From Byssothecium circinans (taxonomy: Eukaryota; Ascomycota; Dothideomycetes; Pleosporales; Massarinaceae), in contig ML976990.1 in assembly GCA_010015675.1 (NCBI GenBank), positions 688,246 through 751,215 of the forward strand: 62,970 nucleotides of DNA. The letters run 5' to 3'. Every line of letters begins with the position of its first letter. The stretch's first letter is position 1. This document shows, in pieces, positions 53,931 through 62,970 of the stretch. Made by a program: the position numbers and the translations under genes. The notes beneath the pieces were generated by a model. That model saw only the letters and a program-made list of their open reading frames with translations, did not search any database and had not been told where the DNA came from.

Positions 53931-56900
53931 ATGATGCGCATGCTCGAGGCCCAGGCGCCGGCCAAACAGACGGCCACCGACACAATCAGCACGCTGAGCG
54001 GCCGTCTGGCAAGCGCGACGCTCTTGGAAGATCGGCGAGCCGCCATACTCGGCTTGCGGAGCTTTGCAAAGGAATACCCGGCTTCGGTAGCCTCGGGCGC
54101 ACTCCGTGGGCTCATTGCTTCTCTGACCAAGGATGCCGAAGACGTGGACACGTTGAAAGTGGTGCTGGAGACGCTGTTGATGCTGTTCAACCCAGATGAG
54201 CATAGCGTACTTGTTCCCTGACTGCAACATGTACCTGGACTGATCAATCGCAGCCGGAAGCATCAGACGAGATTGCGCTCTGGCTGGCAGACGAATTCAC
54301 ACAGGTAGGAGCATCCCTTATGGTTCTGCTGGCCGTGCTGAGCTTATGGTAGCGTCAAGATAATATAACCGTCCTGCTCGACCTTCTTGAGACCCCCGAC
54401 TTCTACTCCCGCCTCTACCCCCTGCAGCTCATTCGAGCCATATACGGTGCGCGGCCAGAAAGAACCCAGGAATGCATACTCACCGCACCCCTCGGGACGC
54501 CGCGATTGGTCGCGATGCTGGATGATCCACGAGACGCCGTACGAACCGAAGGCTTGGTGCTGTTGAACGATCTTTCACGATCGTCAACCGAGCTCCAGAA
54601 ACTCTTCGTCTTTGAAAACGCCTTCGACAAGGTCTTCGACATGATCCAGGCCGACGGATCCCTCGCACAAGGCTCCGTCATCGTGCAGGACTGCTTGTCA
54701 CTGCTCGCCAACTTGGTCAGATTCAATGCCTCGAACCAGACCACATTCAGAGAAACTGGCGGCGTTGCTCGATTTGCGCAATTACTTCCCGGCGGCACAA
54801 AGAAAAAGAAGCCACGAATCCCCGAAGATGACGATGATTGGAAGAGCCCACAGGCGGACAAGAACATATGGGGGCTGTTGGCTATCCTACGCATGTTTCT
54901 TGTCAAGGGCAGCACAAGCACGTTGCCGAACCAAAACGCATTTCACAAACATGGCCTCCTCCAGCAGGCGTTGAACATGGCCTTTGACTCGTCATCAGCA
55001 CTGCCTATCAAAATTGAAGCTCTCAATACTTGTGCTGATATCATCAGAGGCAATTCAAGAATACAGGAAGGATTCGCCCAGCTACAAGTACATCCATTCA
55101 TCGAGCCACTTACTAATGGCGTTACTTCACCAAAGTCACCCATGCCGGTTTATATCATCGACGCTCTCTTGGACCTTGCCCTCACCCCTGCCAGCAACGA
55201 GATGTTTGATCTGCGTTTTGCAGCTTGCGAATGTATCAAAGCTTACTTTTACAACCACATGCAGATACGCGTCCACTTCCTCAACCGAGCGATAGGAGGT
55301 CATGTGGAAGGTGGCGACGAGACTGCGAATGCGCTGACAACGCTTCTCGCCGGTTCCCAAGGCTCTCAAACTATTGACCCCTATCGGACATGGTTCGCCG
55401 CGACTCTGATTTTCCATCTCATTTTCGACGACTTGGAAGCGAAGAATATTTTGATGCAGGTCAAAGAAGGAGACGAAGCAAGTGGGGAGGAAGTCGTCAC
55501 TTGCATACAGACGCTTTCCGCCCACTTGATTGGGAGCCTGCAACTTGGCGAGGACGAGAGGATATCTATTGCATATCTCATGCTTCTTACCGCGTGGCTG
55601 TTTGAAGATGCAAGCGCCGTGAACGACTTTCTCGGCGAGGCTAGCAGCATCCAGAGCCTCGTCCAGGCCGTTTTGAAGCCGGGTGACGATCACGTAGTCA
55701 CACGGGGTCTCTGCGCTGCCCTGCTGGGCACTATCTATGAGTTCTCGACGAAAGACTCTCCCGTCCCTCGACGCGACCTGCAGGCGATTTTAACCTCGAA
55801 ATTGGGCCGCGAGAAGTATCTCAACGCTATCAAAGAGCTGCGCCACCATCCGCTTGTCCGTGACTTCGAGGTGATGCCACAAATGGGATCAGCTGGAGGA
55901 AGTCTGCCAGACGTGTACTTTGACGAAACATTTGTGGACTTTTTGAAGGACAACTTCAGTCGCCTATCACGCGCCATCGATCGAGACCCCGTGATCGAAA
56001 TCATCCAGTCGCATGAAGGCATCGACCGAGACTTGGTCGACTCATTGCGAGGCCAACTAGACGAGAAGAACCAAGCGATCGAGAAGCTACAGGGCGACGT
56101 CCTAACCCTAGACCAGAAGCTCAGCCAAGAGCAAGCCGACCGCCGCCGCACCCAAGAATCGTCCGACAGCCAAGTATCCACGATCAAAAAGATCAACGAA
56201 GAGCTGCATATCAACCACGAAAACGACATACGCAAGCTCGAGCGCGCACACAAGCAGGCGACTCTTGAGCTTGAGAACCGCTACAACCTCCAAATTGTCG
56301 CGCTGAACAATAAACTACAACAAGCATCAAAGGACGCGTCGATGAACCTAGCGAGGTCAAAACAGGAGTTTGATGAGAAGCTTCACGAGGCTAATGTAGC
56401 GTGTGCGGATCTGGAGAGAAGGTTGAAGGCGTCGGACAGCGCGCGGTCGGAAGCGCTGGAGACGGTGAGGGCATTGGAAGGCACGCAGAAGAAGACGAGG
56501 GATGAAATTTCTACGGTTACGCAGACACTTGGTACGCCACCATCCCCCACTATTCGTCATATACATGCTCATCCCTTCCCCTTTCCCCTCTTTCTGCTTT
56601 ACATAGCCCAAAGCCCAATCCACTGACACTCTATCCAGCAAACCTCCAAACCCACATCCGCGACACCGAAACCCAAATCCAAACTCTCAAATCCTCAAAC
56701 AGCACCCTGCAAACCACCATCGACAAGCTCAAGGCAGAGAACCAGGACCTGAAAACCAAGACGCAGGACCAGACGTGGAAAGTCAAGGATGCGGAGGAGA
56801 AGTTGAGGAAAGCGGAAACAGCGCTGAAGGAGAAAGAGGGAGAGAGGAAGGCAGCGCAGACGGAGCTGGATGATTTGTTTGTCGTGCTGGGGGATTTGGA

Positions 56901-57100
56901 GGAGAAGAGGGCGAGAGATAAGGTATGTTTGCGTTGTTTTGTTTTGGGGGTTGGTGGACCGGGTGGGATGTGGATGGTTTGCTGACTTGCGCGCATAGAA
57001 ACGACTTAAGGAATTGGGTGAGGAGGTGTCGGACGGTGAGGACGATGACGATGAGGAAGCGGAAGAGGATGGAGAAGATGATGAAGATGAGGAGCAATAG
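53931..57100 (+). CDS. USO1/p115 vesicle-tethering factor
   Basis: Peripheral membrane tether for COPII vesicles between ER and Golgi. Exons 53931-54206, 54254-54304, 54353-56531, 56639-56922 and 56999-57100 give 963 residues. The armadillo-like head carries LEDRRAAILGLRSFAKEYP near the start and a spliced SPEASDEIALWLADEFTQ segment. It is followed by a long coiled coil (from about 610) and a very acidic C-terminal tail (EDDDDEEAEEDGEDDEDEEQ), as in yeast Uso1 and p115. Two adjacent ATGs exist at 53931 and 53934; either would give the same protein but for one Met. The fourth intron is 76 nt. The identification is firm. Confidence 0.95.
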
Positions 57101-58163
57101 GAGTAAAATAAGACAACGAGCATGGATGGCCGCCTTTACCACTCTGTTCCGGAGGGTAGACAATATATGTCCTCTGTTCACGTACCTCCCATATAACATA
57201 ATCTCACTTCAACACGCGCGTCGAACACGCATGAAAATTTCAGGACTTCGTGATCAGAAAACTTTTGGTTTTCCCGCGTGAGCATGAATTGGGAATCGAT
57301 GTTTCCAGAGCGCTCTGTACACTGCAATACCCATCGAAGGTAGAGTCAGCGCCTGGTACTTCAATCAACTGCTGGGGTCCTGCGGTTTAGTTGGTAATGG
57401 CGATGGTTTTCCTGTGTGACTTGGTCTTTCGAAGTGGAACTTTACGATTCGTAGCACAAACATAATGTTTGGGCAAAAGTTATAGATTTCAGGTTTTGAG
57501 AATGAGTAATGAAGATTACATTGACCTAAGACTGAGTCTCACGGCAACTTACGCTGTTCCCCGCGCGTCCTTCATCCGCCGGAACGGGAGTAAACGAGCC
57601 GTGATCTGCGGCCTCGCAGAGCCTCACAGCAGAGCACAATACTCATCTCCCGCAGCACTCATTTTACGCCCACACCCAGCTGAACTCGCCCTGGCCAACG
57701 GTTGAGGAATCTCAACCCCGTGCTGACACCTTCCCCGCTTCTACCACCGCACTTATCAACATCTTCCATGATATACCGTAATACTCTTCTCTCCTCGTGG
57801 TCTAGTGCAGTTCCACCCATTTCCACAATATGCGTGATACGCCTCACAGCGCTACAACTTGCCGGATATGGATCCATATGCATTGCTTTGTGTGCGGGGT
57901 CGATAAGGATGAAGGTCTGGTGACGCTTTCCAGATAGCTGGCTGCGAACGATTGACTGGAGCCATGCCCTTCGGCACGCTTGAAGAACATCTCAACATCC
58001 TTCGCATCCTTCCCAGCCTTCTCCCCCACGTTCTCACAACAATCTTCACGTCGACCACCTTGACGAAATCGCCATTGACACTACGAGCATACACAACGTA
58101 TGTTTAGTTGTCTTCCCCTGTGAACATATGTATTGTATTGATGTAGAGTTGAAGGAACGAAAC
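57101..58163. other. Gene-poor interval after USO1
   Basis: No gene is supported with confidence. A frame from 57964 (MPFGTLEEH) runs to a possible donor at about 58098. It might be an exon of a short gene joined to sequence after 58145, but no family is recognised. Confidence 0.35.
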
Positions 58164-58418
58164 ATGTCTTCCTCGAATTCCGATACGTCTTCTGTGAAGG
58201 CCGCAGACTCCTCGACTGAGTCGCTCACCCTGAAGCCTCAGCACGAAAATGAGGTTGCGGCAGTCAGCTCATTGCCAGAGGCACTTCACCCATCGACTCA
58301 AGACACCCGCAATCGTCCATGGCAGAAGTGGCTGAGTGCTGAGGAGAGAGAGAATGCGCATATCAAAGGCGATAACCTTCGCCTTTTGGGAGGACGGGTC
58401 AATGCCCATGGGTCCTAG
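58164..58418 (+). CDS. Possible small Ser/Glu-rich protein
   Basis: An 84-codon frame starting MSSSNSDTS and ending in a short basic segment with RPWQKWLSAEEREN. The first 60 residues look disordered. There is no homology I can name. An alternative frame across the same bases joins to an upstream exon candidate, so the assignment is weak. Confidence 0.3.
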   Translation: MSSSNSDTSSVKAADSSTESLTLKPQHENEVAAVSSLPEALHPSTQDTRNRPWQKWLSAEERENAHIKGDNLRLLGGRVNAHGS

Positions 58419-60739
58419 GATATGGTGGCAACGGAGCTCAAGGCAGCCGAATCAACAGCTTAGTCGTTCATTTGTTTCAACTGCTTGGAGGATCTGATGA
58501 ATATGGCACAAATTGTGAATGGAAGTGTTAGAATATAAGAGTATATTTAATACTTATATTAATCTACTCTTATTTCTATATATACTCCTTATTACCTAGC
58601 AGTTAAATACTATAGGTTAGTAATCTAGGCTATCCTAGATTACTACCTCCTAGGCAGTTGACTATAGATCGGATGGAACCATCCTAGATCGATCGATCGA
58701 TCAAGCAATTGATCAATCGACTGATCCAAATGCCTAGCCAATATTGTGGCGTTATTGGTTCTTTATTAAATAAAGAAACAATATTAGGCTAAAACGTTTG
58801 CAGAAAAGTAAGAACGCTTGCAGCCTTTCTTTATACTATCTACCGCATACAGGCTAGTAGGAATAGGCTGAAGAAAGGTGTTGGACTGAACAGTACCGAA
58901 CAGTTCCGCACTGTTCACCAGCCTCATCCGGCCTAGCCTCGGTCCTTTCCGATATAGTCCTGTCTCCTGAGCATCTTCGCTCGACACACAATTCATCCTT
59001 TTCTCTCCATGCTCTCGGTGCTCAGCTGTCCAACAAAAGGTATAATGTCCATCCCTGCGTAGCGAGACGCACTGTGTGGCGAGACAAATGAGGGGTACTT
59101 TGACTTTCAGCAACCGGAAAGCCCATGCGCACGACGAATATCGCTATAATTCTACAAAAATAATCTGCTGCTGCTAATTCTGAATGTCCATGTTCCAATT
59201 TGCCTAAAAATTACGTTCGCATGGTCGCTTCCCCGCCTTATTTGTACAGCGCCTTGTGTCGTGGCTAAACATGCTTCCCTACCCACAGCGCCAACATCGA
59301 GCCTTTTTCGCTCCGAGGTTTTGTAGAACAGCCTTGTCCTACCCTCGCAACCTCCCTCTTATACCAGGAAGTCATCATCAGCCCTATGCGCGCTGCGGGG
59401 CGCGATTTCATGCAGCGCCGCCCCGCCGATTGGTACTTCTCAGCGGAAGCGAACCACCAATCCGGGCTAGTGCGAGATGACCCCGCACATCTTACGTCAT
59501 GCACTGGCGGGTGTTTTATTGCAGGAATATGTGGCTGTGCGGGTTGCACCAGCGTTCGGATTATCGTTAAATCCGACCTAGGATTGGGAGCAGTGATAAG
59601 GCAAGGCCTAGTGCTTGTTTAGTCAGCCAACGCGCTTCCAGCGGCGGAACCAGCTTCGACACAGCGATCCCACACGCCTCGAGATGCAGTCCAACGCACA
59701 GCGATACTTACTTTGTGGTGTAGAGCCATACAACCATGCTGCTCCGGAGTGCCGAGATCCGCCGTTGTCCCTTCCGCTGACCGATGGAACGACCTGATCA
59801 AGCCCACCGCGTCCTCGTGCTTCTCGAGTCGGCGCGCCGATTCCTAGACCAAGCCGCAGCGAGCTCTAGTCTCGGCTCGTTGAAGGGGAATACAATGTGA
59901 TAGGAAGAATACAAGCTAAGATAGAGCGCGGGGCGGCCCTGGAATAGAAGCCTGCGCTTTAGCAAGTGGGTGTAACCAAGCGTTCGTTACTGGCAAAGCG
60001 CCGTAGTTGCAATCGCATACGAAGATGGAAATGCCTTGCTTGCTTTGGTAATACAGCTGTCGTACGGTCAAACAACCAACAGCTCTTTGCATGAGCACTG
60101 CAATCTCTAGGTCTGTAGAGAGGTACGCTAGTACGACCTCTAGGGGTCGTAAGAATTCTTAGATAGTTCATGTTCGCAGAGCTGTGGTGGTGGCCATGCT
60201 TGGCAAGATTCTACACGATCTACATTCATCTACAGCACTCTGCCTTTAGTTATCTCTACAAAACATTGCCTCCAGCGCAACCCTCTGGCCGGAGCGGCTC
60301 GGCCATCCTCCTGCTAGCGTGGGGAAGATGTTCGTCTGCCTCCGATGAGGCTTAAGTGGCGAATTTTCAACGCATGGTTCACAAGTAGTGTCACAAGACG
60401 AGCCTCAGGTAGGCCATCGGAGGAACTGTGTTGTGCCGTAACTAATGGGACAGACTACGATGGGATGCGAGATGGCTAGATACAGGAAGATGGTCCGCCA
60501 CAATCCACGTGACTATAACCCTTTGCCTAGACCAAGTCGGAACTGGTGCCACGTCAGCCTGTGAGCATAACGTTATCGCCCCACCAAGACGGGCTCAGCT
60601 ACTACCAGCCCTGTGGCAACCGCAACTTTTCCTGCGACGCTGCTGTGTGCATTCCCTCGCAACATATCCATTAATCCGTACAAGAAACTGCACACTCCTG
60701 GTTGTTGCGGACTGTACTCGACATGCGCCAGAAGCAGCG
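58419..60739. other. Gene-poor interval before the HET gene
   Basis: No gene is supported. The first 400 bases are the AT-rich palindromic island listed separately. The remainder has many short unrelated frames. It contains the promoter of the HET-ankyrin gene. Confidence 0.5.
58531..58800. repeat. AT-rich palindromic island
   Basis: Strongly AT-rich DNA with nested inverted repeats. A perfect 11-bp hairpin, agtaatctagg/cctagattact, sits at 58619-58644. A self-complementary ttctttattaaataaagaa lies near 58760. CTAGG and GATC tetramers recur, with a gatcgatcgatcgatc run near 58690. The outer parts show imperfect inverted copies of agccaatattgt. It looks like a decayed transposon-derived or RIP-affected patch. 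Confidence 0.5.
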
Positions 60740-62970
60740 ATGGATCCGACCGCACAATACATCCCATACTTCTACAACTCCCTTCCGCGGGGCAACAAGG
60801 ACATTCGCTTGCTTCGCCTCCTTCCAAATAAAAAGGAGACTGCTACTCTCCAATGTCAACTCTTCAACTACTCTCTAGAACCGGACTCTCACCAGTACGA
60901 TGCCTTATCCTACGTATGGGGCGACCCCAATGAGACTCTGCCTATTCTTATAGACGAGAATGTCTTCTACATCACGGAAAACCTTCACGCGGCACTATTA
61001 CGTATTCGAGATCACTCTCTTGAACGGATTATATGGGTAGATGCTGTTTGTATCAACCAAGACGATGAAGAAGAGAAAGGATACCAGATTCAGTATATGG
61101 CGAGGATCTATGGCCAAGCAAACCGTGTAATTGTTTGGCTCGGAAAGGAGGAAGATGATAGCAATCAAGCGCTCGAAATTATACGTAGTGTTGCGGAAGA
61201 TGGATCTATAAATGTGGCAAACAACCAGAAAGCAGTCCTCGGGCTCCTTCAACGACCATGGTTTGAGCGCATCTGGGTTAGGAAGCAGGCACCCGACAGC
61301 ATCCGTATAAATTGCTAATATCTTGTAGGTGCTTCAGGAAGTTGCTGCAGCCCGGCATGTCTTGATCATGTGTGGTTCTGCAGAGATTGACGGATACCCC
61401 TTCTGCCTAGGATTGGAATCATTGATGAATTTCTACGAAACTCGCAAAGACTTGCAGGGTGTTATCCGTTCAATAACCTACCTGGTAAAGGGAGCGATCT
61501 TCCGGCCGAAATACGCCACTAGCAAGCCGAGCATGGGTTCTCTTAATATATGCCCACTAGGCGAGCTGATAGATATGTACCATACCCACAAAGCCACTAA
61601 GCTTCATGACAAGGTATATGCTTTGCTCGGCATGAGCTCTGTAGATGGCGGTAGGGCCAGGTTATCGCCTAACTACGAAGTTTCATGGGAGAAGCTCTTG
61701 CAACAACTTATCGAGTTTCTTCTCCATGAACAAGTGTCTGTGGAGACTGGCCCTGGAAAACAGATGGCAGTAATCAGGAGCAAGGGTTGTATCCTTGGAC
61801 AAGTGTCCTCCGTAAAGAACTACATAACTCGAGAGAGCAAGCAGAACTTGGATGTTAGTTTGAAGATGATATCGGAACAACTAGGACACAGCAAAAGATA
61901 CGATACTCACTGGATGCTCAAGTCTTCGGCAAAACAGATCCGAGAGGGTGATATAGTTTGCCTTCTACAAGGAGCTGCTAGACCAGTGATCGTTCGACCG
62001 TGCGGGGACTACTTCGCTGTTATTAGGATTTCAGTTTTCCCGGAGAACAAACCAACCAAGAGCAGAGATATCGAATGGTCAAATCTTTTGCAAGCATTAA
62101 CAGTCTTTCCACACGATTTTTTACTTGTCTGGGACTGGACGGAGAATTCGGATTTTGGAGAGTACGGAAATTTGGTAAAAACAAACGATTGGATGTCGGG
62201 ATATTCAAAGTCAGAATTAGAGAGCCACTTGGACAAAGCGACCAGAATGTGGAACTGTGCATTGATATTAGAAGACTTGAAAGAGTATAAAGAGGCGGAG
62301 GTGAGGCTTCGAAAAGCGATAGAGAGCTATGATATGGTACTTGGTGAAGTGGATATGCACACTGTGGAAAGTCGATACAGTCGAACACCTCTATCGTGCG
62401 CCGCATGGAATTGGTGCGGTCCGGTAGTAAACGCGCGAACACTTCTGTGGTTGGCAGCTAGGGGAGGATACAAGATCGTAGTCAAGCTGCTGCTCGAGAC
62501 AGATAAGGTTGATGTTGACCCCAAGGACAAGAACAGTCAGACACCGTTGTCCTGGACCGCCAAACATGGACACGAGGCCATAGTCAAGTTGCTGCTCGGT
62601 ACGGGCAAGGCCGATGTCCACTCGAAGGACAAGGACGGTCGGACGCCACTGTCATGGGCAGCAGAAGGAGGGCACCTCGCCATCGTCGAGCTGCTGCTCC
62701 AAGAGAAGGCCAACGTCAATGCACCAGGAGCAGGATATAAAGGAAGAACAGCACTGCAGGCAGCAGCAGGCGGAGGCCATCTCGCAGTAGTCGAGAGACT
62801 GCTCAAAGAAAAAGCAAAGGTTAATGCATCAGCAGCAGTAAATGACGGAAGAACGGCACTGCAAGCAGCGGCAGGAGGAGGTCATCTCGACGTCGTCGAG
62901 CGGCTGCTTCAAGAGAAGGCCGACGTCAATGCACGAGCAGCAGAACGTTGCGGAAGAACGGCAGTGCAGG
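60740..62970 (+). CDS. HET-domain protein with ankyrin repeats (runs off the window)
   Basis: Fungal heterokaryon-incompatibility-type protein. Exon 1 is 60740-61276; exon 2 starts at 61329 and is still open at the window end. The 52-nt intron (gttagg to tgtag) restores RIWVLQEVAAA. The HET domain shows YDALSYVWG (53-61), IIWVDAVCINQ (97-107), RPWFERIWVLQE and KLHDKVYALLG. A divergent middle region follows. From about 62400 on there are ankyrin repeats. The last units have exact 105-nt (35-residue) periodicity, starting at 62742, 62847 and 62952, each with GRTA-[LV]-QAAAGGGHL-like cores. By family knowledge HET domains trigger cell death on non-self recognition; repeat domains act as sensors. 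The C-terminus is unseen. Confidence 0.88.

Noticed and set aside
1..62970. CRISPR arrays, bacterial operons or prophage
   Set aside because: The DNA is fungal with spliceosomal introns; no regularly spaced direct repeats with unique spacers were seen.

Overview
The window is filamentous-ascomycete (Pezizomycotina) nuclear DNA. Genes are split by short GT-AG introns (about 40-150 nt) with CTAAY-like branch sites. Recognisable fungal genes include the RAT1 exonuclease, the USO1 tether, a HET-domain protein, a Pth11-type receptor and a hydroxamate-siderophore cluster. An ABC transporter next to the siderophore NRPS recalls the NPS6 locus of Dothideomycetes, but I cannot fix the class.

Layout. 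0-5 kb: a foldback repeat, a short-chain dehydrogenase, and a tandem family of unknown genes (one intact copy, one N-terminal remnant, one copy broken by an in-frame stop). 6.6-13.5 kb: three unrecognised genes, one with an RGG tail. 16.2-35.9 kb: the siderophore cluster. In order it holds a SidI-type acyl-CoA ligase, a SidF-type acyltransferase ending in AKL (a PTS1-like signal), a diverged SidA-like flavin monooxygenase, a full-length ABC exporter, a GNAT acetyltransferase and a 2,049-residue NRPS (A-T-C-T-T-C). 37-38.7 kb: a disordered protein with five copies of an acidic-LVRW motif. 38.7-41 kb: a MITE-like foldback and a 29-bp minisatellite. 41-49.5 kb: an M20 carboxypeptidase, a Pth11-like receptor running into a GprK-like RGS segment, an FMO and a P450. 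50-57 kb: RAT1 and USO1, divergently arranged housekeeping genes. 57-63 kb: an AT-rich palindromic island, then a HET-ankyrin gene that runs off the window.

How the siderophore genes fit together. By family knowledge, the ligase makes mevalonyl-CoA, a hydratase (not seen here) makes anhydromevalonyl-CoA, and SidF transfers that acyl group to N5-hydroxyornithine. The NRPS joins the units iteratively through one A domain. The GNAT may acetylate the product, and the ABC protein may export it or recycle its breakdown products. Eleven copies of the GATA-type iron-repressor element ATCWGATAA lie in three intergenic regions of this cluster. Several share a longer consensus, CGGATCWGATAA.

Exon joins were read by eye from splice signals, frame and family conservation. 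They were checked only for reading-frame consistency, not against transcripts.
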